Shown: piece after piece, positions 42,857-52,167 of the stretch
How positions within the stretch are numbered: position 1 is the stretch's first letter
Layout: each line of letters opens with the position of its first letter
Translations under genes and position numbers: made by a program
The notes under the pieces: generated by a model
Database searches by the model: none
Told to the model about the DNA's origin: nothing
The model's input: only the letters and a program-made list of their open reading frames with translations
Origin: Acidobacteriota bacterium
GTDB taxonomy: Bacteria; Acidobacteriota; Terriglobia; Terriglobales; Acidobacteriaceae
Direction of reading: 5' to 3'
DNA: 64,000 bases
NCBI GenBank assembly: GCA_013289685.1
Contig: JABCZL010000012.1
Coordinates: 186,001-250,000 of the forward strand

Positions 42857-43419
42857 CAGGAACCATTCTTTTCGTCATTGCCCTTCTCGCGATGGCTGTA
42901 GGACTGTTCGTGTTCCGTGCGATTCCCGGCATGCGGGCGTACTTCGAATATCGAGGTAAGCGCCTCATCACCTGCCCGGAAACTCACAAACCTGCGGCTG
43001 TCGATGTTGCGGCTGTCGAAGCGGCTGTTGGCGCGTTTGTCTCCGAGCCTGCTCTGCGTCTCAAGCAATGCTCACGTTGGCCCGAGCGTCAGGATTGCGG
43101 TCAGGAATGCCTGCAGCAGATTGAAGTGGACCCCCAAAACTGCCTCGTCTGGAATATCGTCGCGAACTGGTACGAAGGCAAAAAGTGCGTCTACTGTCAC
43201 AAGACCTTCGGCAAACTCAACCATCTTGATCATGCTCCGGCGCTGCTCAGCCCAGACCACAAGACAGTGGAGTGGAGAGAGTTGTGCCCCGAGCAGCTTC
43301 CCGACATATTTTCTACTCACAGCCCGGTGTGCTGGAACTGTCATGTGGCTCAGACATTTCGCCGTCTGTATCCGGAACTTGTTGTGGAGCGGGAACAGGA
43401 GCCAAAGCGCATGATGTGA
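42853..43419 (+). CDS. Membrane-anchored protein with two CxxCH motifs
   Basis: A 188-residue protein with an N-terminal membrane anchor (ILFVIALLAMAVGLFVF) and a Cys-rich soluble part containing CVYCHKT near residue 117 and CWNCHVA near residue 162, both c-type haem motifs. Further cysteines occur in QCSRWPERQDCGQEC near 78. It may be a small dihaem cytochrome or a Zn-binding protein. It sits between a stress protein and an alcohol dehydrogenase in an operon-like order. Function unknown. Confidence 0.6.
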   Translation: MTGTILFVIALLAMAVGLFVFRAIPGMRAYFEYRGKRLITCPETHKPAAVDVAAVEAAVGAFVSEPALRLKQCSRWPERQDCGQECLQQIEVDPQNCLVWNIVANWYEGKKCVYCHKTFGKLNHLDHAPALLSPDHKTVEWRELCPEQLPDIFSTHSPVCWNCHVAQTFRRLYPELVVEREQEPKRMM

Positions 43420-43496
43420 CGGGACGGCGCAGAAGAAAGAGGTCCAGCCGCAGCCGGGAAAAATCCAATCTGAGACACGCGGAAGAGGAGGCACTT

Positions 43497-44594
43497 ATGA
43501 CGACCATGGCACCGCAACTATTGGAACGTAAATCAAAGTCCATTGCAACTATGCGGGCGCTTGTATTCCACGGCCCAAACCAAATTGCAATTGAAAACGT
43601 ACCGGTTCCCAGAGCAGGCGTCGGAGAAGCCGTCATTCGAGTCACCCTGACCACGATTTGCGGAACTGACATTCACATTGTGAAGGGCGAGTACAAAGTG
43701 CGTCCCGGCCTAGTCATTGGACATGAACCGGTCGGGGTAATTCACGAACTGGGTGACGGATTGACTGGGTACCGAGTCGGCGAACGCGTCTTGGTCGGCG
43801 CCATTACACCGTGTGGCCAGTGCGGAAGCTGCCTGAGCGGGCAGTGGTTACAGTGCGGCGGTCCGATCGGTGGGTGGAAATTTGGAAACACCATTCACGG
43901 CGCGCAGGCGGAGTATCTGCTCGTGCCAAACGCGCAGGCCAACCTTGCAAGAATCCCGGATGAACTCAGTGATGAACAGGTGGTTCTGCTGGCGGACATT
44001 GCCTCGACGGGCATTTCTGCGGCCGAAAGCGCAGATCTAAGAATAGGCGACACGACTGCGGTTTTCGCGCAAGGCCCGATTGGGCTCTGTGCGACGGCGG
44101 GCGCTCGGCTTAAAGGCGCAAGCCTCATTATTGGAGTTGAGTGCGACCCCGCGCGGGCGGCTATGGCCAAAAAGATGGGTGCCGACATTGTGCTTGATTT
44201 CAAAAAGTGCGATGTGGTCGCAGAAGTTCTTCGCCTTACCGATGGCAGGGGTGTGGATGTGGCCATTGAAGCCCTGGGTACACAATCCACGTTCGAAAGC
44301 GCTCTCCGCGTTCTCCGGCCCGGAGGCACGCTTAGCAGCCTGGGCGTGTACTCGGGAAAGTTATCCGTGCCTCTTGAGCCGTTTGCTGCTGGTCTGGGCG
44401 ATCACAAGATCGTCACAACTCTATGCCCAGGCGGGAAGGAACGGATGCGGCGATTGATGGAAATGGTGCTTCATCGTCGGCTGGATCTGACGCCATTGCT
44501 CACGCATCGCTTCAAACTCGAGCAAATTACCGATGCATACCGGCTCTTTGCCGAGCATCGCGACGGTGTCCTCAAAGTGGCCATCGAGCCGTAA
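43497..44594 (+). CDS. Zinc-dependent alcohol dehydrogenase
   Basis: A 365-residue MDR-family enzyme from ATG 43497, which follows a GGAGG site. Catalytic-Zn motif GTDIHIVKGEYKV near residue 60 and GHEPVGVI near 82; structural-Zn cysteines in CGQCGSCLSGQWLQC near 118; NAD-binding segment FAQGPIGLCATAGARLKG near 195. Oxidises or reduces small alcohols; the exact substrate is unclear. In stress/redox clusters of this kind the enzyme probably helps dispose of reducing power. Confidence 0.88.
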   Translation: MTTMAPQLLERKSKSIATMRALVFHGPNQIAIENVPVPRAGVGEAVIRVTLTTICGTDIHIVKGEYKVRPGLVIGHEPVGVIHELGDGLTGYRVGERVLVGAITPCGQCGSCLSGQWLQCGGPIGGWKFGNTIHGAQAEYLLVPNAQANLARIPDELSDEQVVLLADIASTGISAAESADLRIGDTTAVFAQGPIGLCATAGARLKGASLIIGVECDPARAAMAKKMGADIVLDFKKCDVVAEVLRLTDGRGVDVAIEALGTQSTFESALRVLRPGGTLSSLGVYSGKLSVPLEPFAAGLGDHKIVTTLCPGGKERMRRLMEMVLHRRLDLTPLLTHRFKLEQITDAYRLFAEHRDGVLKVAIEP

Positions 44595-44625
44595 GTGTGT
44601 TACGTGGTGGACTAAGCAAAACGAT

Positions 44626-44655
44626 TGCGCGGCGGTGAGAACTTACCGCCGCGCA
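44626..44655. terminator. Bidirectional terminator
   Basis: A perfect 11-bp stem (TGCGCGGCGGT with its complement) and 8-nt loop between the convergent alcohol dehydrogenase and stress-protein genes, followed by a T-rich stretch. Confidence 0.7.
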
Positions 44656-44701
44656 TTGTTGGCTCTCTGGGTTACACAAGTTACATTCGCATTTCCCATC
44701 C

Positions 44702-45658
44702 TCAATGATGAACTGTCAGAACCGGGCATTTGGCGTGGCAGATCACTTCATGGGTGAGGGCCCACGGCATGTGCGCGGCCATTCGCGGGGAGGGCGTTCG
44801 GTTTGCGCCCATGACAATCAGATCAACTCCGTGCATCGCCGCTGCGTCTAGGATCCCTTCTGGCAGGAAGTCCGTCCCGGCCACACATTCCGGCTCGGCC
44901 ACCAGACTTGTGTTGGCTGGAACCAGTTCCCTGAGTTTTCTCACGCTCTCGTCTCTCATCGTTCGCTGCCATTCCGTAAGTTTCTTAGCAGTGTAGGAAA
45001 ATGGGCCGTAGACTGCGGGGCCAAAGTCAGCAATCGGCATGGGCTGGATCATGTGCAGAAGCACAAGTTTTGCGTGGTATTCTTCCGCCAGAGATAGGGC
45101 GTATGGGAAAGCCTTGGCGGAGGCTGGTCCGAAATCAGTTGCGAAGAGAATCCGCTTGAAGTCCACAGTCCCCGAGTCCGCAGGCGGTACATGCGGACCC
45201 ACAGTGAGCACGGGACACGAAGCCGAGTGTAAGACCTCTTCGGCGACGGATCCCAGGGCCAACTTCTTCAGTCCGCCTCTTCCGCGTGTGCCCAGCACCA
45301 GGAGGTCGGCGTTTTCCCGTTGACTTACTGATGCCAGAACCTCCCAGACCGGACCCTGTTCAAGCAGAAGATCATGTTCGAGATCATTCAGTCCTGCCTT
45401 CTTGCCCAGGTTCTTCATCTGCTGCTCGGCTTCGAGCCGGCGACGATCTAGTTCCCTTGGCCATGGTTCCATGGGGATCGGCTCGCGCGGTTCCGGCTGA
45501 ATTGCGTGTACGACGGAGAGCGGGCAACTGTACCTGTATGCAATCGCGAGAGCGTATGCGAGGGCTCGTTCTGAAGCATCTGAAAAGTCTGTGCCAATCA
45601 AAACGTGCTTAAAACCGATACATTGTTTTGGATCATGCACTTGTGCAATCGTGGACAT
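44702..45658 (-). CDS. Tandem universal stress protein
   Basis: A 318-residue protein with two UspA domains: VLIGTDFSDASERAL at residue 19 and ILFATDFGPASAKAF near 170. The first domain keeps GTRGRGGLKKLALGS, while the second (GANRTPSPRMAAHMPW) is degenerate, as in the other tandem Usp in this block. It is convergent with the alcohol dehydrogenase and likely shares its stress regulon. Confidence 0.88.
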   Translation of the reverse strand: MSTIAQVHDPKQCIGFKHVLIGTDFSDASERALAYALAIAYRYSCPLSVVHAIQPEPREPIPMEPWPRELDRRRLEAEQQMKNLGKKAGLNDLEHDLLLEQGPVWEVLASVSQRENADLLVLGTRGRGGLKKLALGSVAEEVLHSASCPVLTVGPHVPPADSGTVDFKRILFATDFGPASAKAFPYALSLAEEYHAKLVLLHMIQPMPIADFGPAVYGPFSYTAKKLTEWQRTMRDESVRKLRELVPANTSLVAEPECVAGTDFLPEGILDAAAMHGVDLIVMGANRTPSPRMAAHMPWALTHEVICHAKCPVLTVHH

Positions 45659-45716
45659 AAGTACCTCCTTCGCGCTTCAAGCGCGGAAATGCCGCGATAC
45701 AATCGTTCGCAAGCCG

Positions 45717-46136
45717 TTACCAGATAGGCGTGCCATCCTTGTCGCGGAACGTGAAGGTTTCTGTGCCGCGAGTCACTTCACGGGCAAAAATGGTCTCCAC
45801 ACCTTCAAACTGCAGCTTGACGCCAATCACCGTGATGGCATCGCCCTTATTGAAGAACAGATCGTAGTTCTTTACGAACTTAGTCGTCGCCAGATGCACT
45901 TCGATCGTCTTGTTCGGAGACAATCTCAAAATCAGGTGCGAACCCAATCCACCACTCATGGGGCACTGACGGTCCTTTACCTCTTCGACGGTTCCTTTGA
46001 ACACGGCTTCCGCCGCTGGATCATACTTCGGAACCGCAACGTTAGGCTCTGACTTCTGGGCCCCAGCGGCCAGGGCGGTCGTCAGAACCAGGCCAATAAT
46101 CGCAAGAATATTAACGATGATGCGCGAGGTTTTCAT
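45717..46136 (-). CDS. Exported hypothetical protein, OB-fold-like
   Basis: A 139-residue protein with a signal peptide (IIVNILAIIGLVLTTALAAGA). The mature part is beta-rich, VFKGTVEEVKDRQCP ... LILRLSPNKTIEVHL ... GDAITVIGVKLQF, ending FRDKDGTPIW, a pattern of small periplasmic OB-fold proteins. The function is unknown. It is divergent from the cytochrome gene, and the shared upstream region holds CRP/FNR-like palindromes. Confidence 0.65.
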   Translation of the reverse strand: MKTSRIIVNILAIIGLVLTTALAAGAQKSEPNVAVPKYDPAAEAVFKGTVEEVKDRQCPMSGGLGSHLILRLSPNKTIEVHLATTKFVKNYDLFFNKGDAITVIGVKLQFEGVETIFAREVTRGTETFTFRDKDGTPIW

Positions 46137-46478
46137 GAACTACCTCCTCTTTACCACCGGAACGCTGAGCTTTCCACACTTAGTGTGGTCCTCTTATATC
46201 CATGGCGCTGTGACCAGGATCACCGAGCGCCGTGATAGGGCCCTCGCTTCCTGCGTGTTTACCCCTAAGGCCCGGAGTCACGATTGAGGGTGATGGGAAT
46301 CACTGCGACTGTTCTCTGAAATGTTGAAACTTTCAGCTAGGCAGCCACTGAGTTGTCGAGTTCTCGCAACAATTCTTTGGAATCCTTGTTTTTCTGTTCA
46401 TATTCGCAATGGACTAGGAACGCGAGACAACGGCTGCTTAGGCTGGGTTGAGATTTTTATAGGAGAGGAACCGAAGTC
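46137..46478. other. Regulatory intergenic region
   Basis: Between the divergent exported protein and cytochrome c genes; no ORF of interest. It carries the two GTGA-N6-TCAC palindromes listed separately. Confidence 0.55.
46209..46304. promoter_or_regulatory. Two CRP/FNR-type palindromes
   Basis: TGTGA-CCAGGA-TCACC (46209-46224) and GGTGA-TGGGAA-TCACT (46289-46304), centres 80 bp apart, in the divergent promoter region. Their pattern matches the site at 41.8 kb, suggesting one regulator for the stress/redox block. Confidence 0.5.
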
Positions 46479-46795
46479 ATGAGGACGACAAAGCTGCTGA
46501 TGCTGGTAATGACAATCGCGGTGGCCCTGTTCATTCTTATTCCAAAGCTGTCATGGGCTGCCGATGACGGAGCGACGATCTATAAAGCAAAATGCGCCGC
46601 CTGCCACGGGGCGGATGCTACGGGCAAGCCTGCAGCCAAGATTCCGAGCCTGGTTTCGGATGAGGCCAAGAAAGTTCGGACGATGATCTGACCAAAGCCG
46701 TTACGGAGAAGGCGAAGCACCCGGCTCCTATAAAGAGTCTAGCCCCTGACCAGGTGAAGGCGGTCGTTCAGTACGTTCGCAGCTTACAGAAGTAG
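46479..46795 (+). pseudogene. Cytochrome c, frameshifted
   Basis: It starts with a signal peptide (LMLVMTIAVALFILIPKLSWA) and the haem motif CAACHGADATGKP, with ribosome site AGGAGAGG. The frame stops after VRTMI. Shifting frame at the preceding codons restores DDLTKAVTEKAKHPAPIKSL and a normal class I cytochrome c ending AVVQYVRSLQK, stop at 46795. Either a real frameshift mutation or a sequencing error. In the repaired form it would be a soluble monohaem cytochrome. Confidence 0.7.
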
Positions 46796-47149
46796 TCATG
46801 GCATTGGCGGTTCCTCTTTGCGCATCCCCCGCTGCAAACGGTTCACGGGCGGCGGGTGAAGAAAGCGGGAGGACGAGTATGAGGATGTTCGGCTCAATTC
46901 GGCGGAAGGGAGATAAACCTCGCCGACCTGTGGTTTGCCGGCAATCTCCTCGCCTCGCTGCTCTGCCAGGAGGGACAGCCCCGCCGGGTCCGGTTGCTCA
47001 CCACTCCGGACCCTGCCTTCTTGTTTCAGCCGACCATACTGAAGTGGTCCACACGGTTCTCGATTGCGCTGCGCCCCGGCGTGGGGTTTCCTCGTATTTC
47101 ATTCCGACGGAGCACAAATCACGTTGGGGAGCAGCGAGGAGAAATTTCC
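46796..47149. other. Gap with no recognised gene
   Basis: ORFs in this stretch are unlike known proteins. It might be the remnant of a catalytic subunit that normally accompanies the Fe-S and NrfD genes, but I found no motif to support that. Confidence 0.4.
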
Positions 47150-47932
47150 ATGAGTAAGGCGCTCCTTTATGACGCGACCATGTGCATCGGTTGCAAGCAG
47201 TGTGAAGTTGCCTGCGCGGAACAAAACAAGCTGCCCTATGACGACAAGGTAGCAGCAGAGTCGGTGCAATCGGAGCACAAGTATACGGTCGTCATGACCA
47301 AGAACGACAAATTCATGCGCCGGCTGTGCATGCACTGTGAACATCCGGCTTGCGCCTCGGCTTGTCCGGTGGGCGCGTTTCATAAGACTAAGGAAGGTCC
47401 CGTTGTATACGACGTCTGGAAGTGCATCGGCTGCCGATACTGCATGGTGGCATGCGCGTTTGCCCAGCCGAAATACGAGTGGCATTCTCTGAATCCGCGA
47501 GTCCGCAAATGTATTATGTGCCCCGACCGAGTGGTTGCCGGCAAGCAGACGGCTTGCGCTGAGATTTGTCCGACGGGCGCCACGAAGTTTGGCGATCGCG
47601 ACGATCTCATCAAAGAAGCGCAAGACCGCATCCGCCAGAATCCGTCGACGTACCTGCCTCGCATTTACGGCCTTCACGAAGTGGGAGGAACGTGTGTCCT
47701 CATCCTCTCCAGCGTGAATGTGGAAGAGTACGGCTATCCCGCATCGAACAAAATCGGCGACACTCCAATGCCGGAATACACCGGACGTGTCATGGAAAAG
47801 ATTCCAGACTTCATTCCGGTGTGGTCATTAGTGCTGGGAGGCATTTATTGGATTTCACATCGCCGCCAGGAAGTGGCAGCCGCTGAAACCGCAGAAAGAG
47901 TAGAAGACGAAGGGAACAGGAGTAAGGGATGA
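47150..47932 (+). CDS. 4Fe-4S ferredoxin-type electron-transfer subunit (HybA/DmsB-like)
   Basis: A 260-residue protein from ATG 47150 with the four-cluster layout of HybA/NrfC/PsrB: CIGCKQCEVAC near residue 12, CMHCEHPACASACPVGA near 63, CIGCRYCMVAC near 94 and a last Cys group CIMCPDRV ... CAEICPTGA near 121. A C-terminal membrane anchor (WSLVLGGIYWISH) is visible. It passes electrons between a catalytic subunit and the quinone-reactive NrfD-type membrane protein encoded next (4-nt overlap). No catalytic subunit is adjacent. Confidence 0.88.
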   Translation: MSKALLYDATMCIGCKQCEVACAEQNKLPYDDKVAAESVQSEHKYTVVMTKNDKFMRRLCMHCEHPACASACPVGAFHKTKEGPVVYDVWKCIGCRYCMVACAFAQPKYEWHSLNPRVRKCIMCPDRVVAGKQTACAEICPTGATKFGDRDDLIKEAQDRIRQNPSTYLPRIYGLHEVGGTCVLILSSVNVEEYGYPASNKIGDTPMPEYTGRVMEKIPDFIPVWSLVLGGIYWISHRRQEVAAAETAERVEDEGNRSKG

Positions 47933-49110
47933 AGATCAAGCTGACCTTCTGGAGAGTCGTGTTCATTGTGATCATGGGCATGGGACTGTACTCCACGTTT
48001 GTTCGCTATTCTCATGGACTGGGCGCAGTTTCAAACATGTCGGATCGGTTTCCCTGGGGACTCTGGATTGGCTTCGACTGCCTGTGTGGCGTCATGTTGG
48101 CGGCGGGTGGCTTCTGTGTGATTGGCGCTGTCTATCTGTTCAACATCCAGAGGTTGCACAGCGTCGTGCGCCCCGCGGTGTTAACAGCATTCCTGGGCTA
48201 TCTGCTTTTTATCGTCGGCCTGCTGTTTGACCTTGGGCGCCCCTGGTACATCTGGCATCAGCTCATCTACATGAATCCGCACTCCGTCATGTTCGAGGTC
48301 GGCATGTGTGTGATGGCCTACACCACTGTGCTCTTCTTCGAGTTCCTCCCCAACGTGCTGGAACGTTTCAACCTGAAGGCTCCCATTCGGTGGATCAAAA
48401 GGATCTACGCCGTGCTGGTCGTGCTGGGAATTTTGCTCTCCACCTTGCACCAAAGTTCGCTCGGATCCCTGTATCTGATCATGCCGAGCGAGCTGCATCC
48501 GTTTTGGTACACGCCCGCGTTGCCATTCCTTTTCTTCGGATCGGCAATCGCAGTTGGATTAGCCATGACCATCTTCGAGTCTACGCAAAGCGCGAAAGCC
48601 TTCGGCCGTCACCTTGAACTCCCGGTTCTGGTCGAACTGGGCGGCGCTTTGCTGGTGGCTCTATGGGTGAATGCTCTGCTGCGCTTCGAAGACTACTTCC
48701 ATCGTAGCCTACTGGGTCAAATCATCAAACCCAGCTATGAGGCGTATTTTCTGTGGCTCGAACTGGCACTGGCCTTCGTGATTCCGATCAGCATGCTCAG
48801 CTTCAAGAAGGTCAGACTATCGCCCAACGGCTTGTATCTGGCCTCGGTCATCAGCTTGCTCGGGTTCATTACCAACCGTCTCAATGTGAGCCTCATCGGC
48901 TTCGAGACCTACGTCGGCCATCACTACATCCCGAAGTGGACGGAGTTCTCAGTGACGCTCATGATTATCGCGATGGGCTTCGCCCTTTTCGGGGTGGCGG
49001 TGAAGCACCTCCCTATTTTTCCCCAAGAAAACCATGTAGTCGAGCAGCGTGTCCGAACCAAGCCTGAACCCCTAGTCGGTACGGTGGTACTAGGCCATGC
49101 GGGAGATTGA
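47929..49110 (+). CDS. NrfD/HybB-type membrane subunit
   Basis: A 393-residue integral membrane protein with about ten hydrophobic helices, starting LTFWRVVFIVIMGMGLYSTF and holding SDRFPWGLWIGFD near residue 38, the HybB-like motif. HybB/NrfD proteins exchange electrons with quinone for hydrogenases or reductases. The gene overlaps its Fe-S partner by 4 nt and the following sensor kinase by 14 nt, so redox complex and regulator are likely cotranscribed. Confidence 0.88.
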   Translation: MKIKLTFWRVVFIVIMGMGLYSTFVRYSHGLGAVSNMSDRFPWGLWIGFDCLCGVMLAAGGFCVIGAVYLFNIQRLHSVVRPAVLTAFLGYLLFIVGLLFDLGRPWYIWHQLIYMNPHSVMFEVGMCVMAYTTVLFFEFLPNVLERFNLKAPIRWIKRIYAVLVVLGILLSTLHQSSLGSLYLIMPSELHPFWYTPALPFLFFGSAIAVGLAMTIFESTQSAKAFGRHLELPVLVELGGALLVALWVNALLRFEDYFHRSLLGQIIKPSYEAYFLWLELALAFVIPISMLSFKKVRLSPNGLYLASVISLLGFITNRLNVSLIGFETYVGHHYIPKWTEFSVTLMIIAMGFALFGVAVKHLPIFPQENHVVEQRVRTKPEPLVGTVVLGHAGD

Positions 49111-50764
49111 ACCAGTTCGCGCAAGTTTGCGACAGAAGCGAGTGACCCACAGCATCAGCGCAAAGTTGATCGGGTCGCTGTCGGCGGTGATGCTCGTCAT
49201 TTTTGCGCTTCTCGGATACCTGAACATCCGATTGCACCGCCAGCATCTGGAAGCCGCCACATTGGCCAGCGCCGAGCGCGTCAGTGACGTCATCAAGCGC
49301 AGCACTACTTATTACATGCTGCGCAACGATCGCGAAGGCCTCTACCACGCGATCCAAACCATGGCCGACGAGCCCGGCATGGTCAAGGTGCGCATCCTCG
49401 ATCAGGAGGGGCGGATTAGTTACTCCACCGATCCGGCGGAGGTCAGCCACGTACTCGATAAGTCGGCAGAGGCTTGCTACGGCTGTCACATTCAATCGCA
49501 GCCGCTGACGCGCCTGAATCGTCCCGACCGCTTTCGCATTTATCGGAATGGCGGCGGACAGCGTGTGCTGGGTGTTATCACCCCCATCGAAAATCAGCCC
49601 AGTTGCTCCAACGCCGACTGTCACGCACATCCTGCTAGCCAGCAGGTCCTAGGAGTGCTGGATACCAATCTTTCGCTGGCGAAAGCGGACGCGCAACTTG
49701 CGGTCAGCAGCACCCGCATGTTCGTTTATACGGCGGGAGCAATGCTGATTGTGGCCGTATTAAGCTGGTTATTCGTGTGGCGAGAGGTCGGCCAACCGAT
49801 CAAGGCGCTGAAGAAGGGCACAGAGTATCTTTCCCAAGGAAATCTTGGCTACCAGATTGAGGTGCGATCCAACGACGAAGTGGGGGACCTGGCTCACTCC
49901 TTCAACAGCATGAGCCTTCAGTTGCGCGCAGCAAATGAAGAAATCGTCACCTGGGCAAAGACCCTAGAAGATCGGGTCGCGAAGAAGACACGCGAACTCA
50001 AGAGCACGCACGACCACATGCTGCATGTGGAAAAGATGGCTTCGATGGGCAAAATGGCGGCTGTAGTTGCTCACGAGGTCAACAACCCTCTCTCCGGCAT
50101 CCTGACCTATGCCAAGCTGTTGCGAAAGTGGGTGGGGTCGGGCCAAGCTGAGCACGAAAAACGCGAAGAGGCCATGGAATGTCTGGAGCTCATCGCTGCG
50201 GAAAGCCGGCGCTGTGGTGATTTGATCAAGAATCTCTTGAGTCTCTCGCGCACGGCCCCCATGAATGTGTTGTCGACCGACCCGCACGAAGTGATCGATC
50301 GTTCTCTGCTTCTGGTGCGGCATCAACTGGAACTTGGCGGAATCGAGCTGCAACTGAAGCTTGCCGAAGATCTGCCTCGCGTACCCTGCGATCCTGCGCA
50401 GATCGAACAAGTCCTGCTCGCGCTGATCATGAATGCGATCGACGCCATGCCACGGGGCGGGACTCTCTGGATTGAGACTCAGCTAACTCACGATGAGGTC
50501 GAGATCAAGGTGCGGGACGATGGAGCCGGCATCGCTCTTGATGTACTGCCGCAGATATTCGAACCTTTTATGACGACGAAAGAGAATGGCCACGGAGTCG
50601 GGCTGGGCCTGGCCATCAGCCTCGGCATTGTGGAGCGCCATAACGGGCGCATCGAAGTCGAATCACAGTTGGGCCGGGGCACCACCTTCACCGTGACCCT
50701 GCCAACTCAAGGCCCCGAAGCTTCGCTGACATCGGTCGGCGACGCCGCGGTGAAGGTGAGGTGA
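49097..50764 (+). CDS. Histidine kinase with periplasmic haem-type motifs
   Basis: A 555-residue kinase: TM1 near residue 25, periplasmic domain to about 205, TM2, HAMP (REVGQPIKALKKG near 230), HisKA with VVAHEVNNPLSG near 325 (phospho-His) and a HATPase domain (MNAIDAMP, DDGAGI, GVGLGL). The periplasmic part contains CYGCH near 128 and CSNADCH near 174, c-type haem attachment motifs (CxxCH and a CxxxxCH variant). A haem would let it sense redox state, O2, NO or CO. It lies between the NrfD gene and its sigma-54 response regulator. Kinase certain, haem inferred. Confidence 0.88.
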   Translation: MREIEPVRASLRQKRVTHSISAKLIGSLSAVMLVIFALLGYLNIRLHRQHLEAATLASAERVSDVIKRSTTYYMLRNDREGLYHAIQTMADEPGMVKVRILDQEGRISYSTDPAEVSHVLDKSAEACYGCHIQSQPLTRLNRPDRFRIYRNGGGQRVLGVITPIENQPSCSNADCHAHPASQQVLGVLDTNLSLAKADAQLAVSSTRMFVYTAGAMLIVAVLSWLFVWREVGQPIKALKKGTEYLSQGNLGYQIEVRSNDEVGDLAHSFNSMSLQLRAANEEIVTWAKTLEDRVAKKTRELKSTHDHMLHVEKMASMGKMAAVVAHEVNNPLSGILTYAKLLRKWVGSGQAEHEKREEAMECLELIAAESRRCGDLIKNLLSLSRTAPMNVLSTDPHEVIDRSLLLVRHQLELGGIELQLKLAEDLPRVPCDPAQIEQVLLALIMNAIDAMPRGGTLWIETQLTHDEVEIKVRDDGAGIALDVLPQIFEPFMTTKENGHGVGLGLAISLGIVERHNGRIEVESQLGRGTTFTVTLPTQGPEASLTSVGDAAVKVR

Positions 50765-52158
50765 TTCAAGTGAGCACACAGGGAAAGCTTTTAATCGTGG
50801 ACGACGAACTCAGCGTGCGCGACTCGCTGAGTAAATGGTTTCGCGAAGAGGGTTATGAAGTGGCCGCGACGGAAAACGCCAGCGACGCCCTCACCCGATT
50901 GGCCGAGCAGCGCTGGGATGCAGCCCTGGTGGATATCAAAATGCACGGCACCGACGGCATCGAACTACAGCGCCGTATGCACGAGGTTGATCCAGAGCTG
51001 GTCGTGATCATCATGACCGGCTATGCATCGGTCGAGACCGCGGTCGCAGCGCTCAAGAACGGCGCCTATGACTATGTGACCAAGCCGCTGGACCCGGATG
51101 ACATCGCACACCTGGTGAAGAACGCTCTCGCGCATAAGCGGACGGTCCGAGAGAATGTACTACTGCGCGAGACGGTTGCCGAAGTTGCGCGTCCGGGAGA
51201 ACTGATTGGACAAAGCACTCCCATGCGCAAGATTTTTGACGCCATTGACACCGTTGGGCCCACCGACGCAACTGTGTTGATCACTGGCGAGAGCGGCACC
51301 GGCAAGGAACTGGTGGCGCGAGCGATCCATCAGGCCAGTTCGCGAAGATTTCATCCGATGGTCGTCATTCATTGCGGCGCGCTCACTGAGACGCTTCTCG
51401 AAAGCGAACTCTTCGGCCACGAAAAAGGTGCCTTTACCGGCGCTCAGTACCGCAAGAAAGGCAAATTCGAGATTGCCGAAGGTGGAACGGTGTTCCTGGA
51501 CGAGATCGGCGACATTACCCTGAAGACCCAGACCGATCTGCTGCGGGTGCTGCAGGAGCGCGAGATCACCCGCGTAGGCGGCAATCAAATCATCAAGGTG
51601 GACTTCCGCTGCGTCGCCGCCACCAACAAAGATCTGGAAAGGTTGATCGAAGAAGGAAAATTCCGGCCCGATCTTTTCTATCGGCTGAATGTCTTCCGCA
51701 TCGAACTCCCCCCGTTGCGCGCGCGGCGCGAGGATATCCCGCCGCTCGTGGATCACTTCGTTCGCAAGTTCTCTCTGGCCATGAATAAGCGCATCACGCG
51801 GGTTTCACCTTCGGCCATGAATCAGTTGCAGCAGCAACCCTGGCTTGGCAACGTCCGTGAACTGGAGAATGCGGTGGAACGCGCCATGGTCGTGGGACAG
51901 GAGCCGGAGTTGCGCGAGCAGGATTTCATCTTCAAGCCACAAAGCGATGTTCGCCCCGGCGGTTCGAGCAAGACCCTGGAGGACACGGAGCGCGCTCATA
52001 TCCTACGGGTCGTGGAGGAATGTGGCGGCAATCAGAGCCACGCCGCGGACGTACTCGATATCGACCGGGTCACGCTCTATCACAAATTGAAGAAATACGG
52101 CTGGACTCGCACCTCGCTCGATCGAGACAAGAAGCCCGCTGAAATCACCACCCGATGA
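50761..52158 (+). CDS. Sigma-54-dependent response regulator (NtrC family)
   Basis: A 465-residue regulator: receiver domain with LIVDDEL near residue 11 and Asp in ALVDIKMHG near 57; AAA+ domain with Walker [14 protein letters not shown] near 178, GAFTGA loop near 221 and [12 protein letters not shown] near 240; Fis-type HTH at the end ([20 protein letters not shown]). It overlaps its kinase by 4 nt. No clear -24/-12 promoter was found nearby, so targets are unknown. Confidence 0.92.
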   Translation: MIQVSTQGKLLIVDDELSVRDSLSKWFREEGYEVAATENASDALTRLAEQRWDAALVDIKMHGTDGIELQRRMHEVDPELVVIIMTGYASVETAVAALKNGAYDYVTKPLDPDDIAHLVKNALAHKRTVRENVLLRETVAEVARPGELIGQSTPMRKIFDAIDTVGPTDATVLITGESGTGKELVARAIHQASSRRFHPMVVIHCGALTETLLESELFGHEKGAFTGAQYRKKGKFEIAEGGTVFLDEIGDITLKTQTDLLRVLQEREITRVGGNQIIKVDFRCVAATNKDLERLIEEGKFRPDLFYRLNVFRIELPPLRARREDIPPLVDHFVRKFSLAMNKRITRVSPSAMNQLQQQPWLGNVRELENAVERAMVVGQEPELREQDFIFKPQSDVRPGGSSKTLEDTERAHILRVVEECGGNQSHAADVLDIDRVTLYHKLKKYGWTRTSLDRDKKPAEITTR

Positions 52159-52167
52159 AGGCATGCC

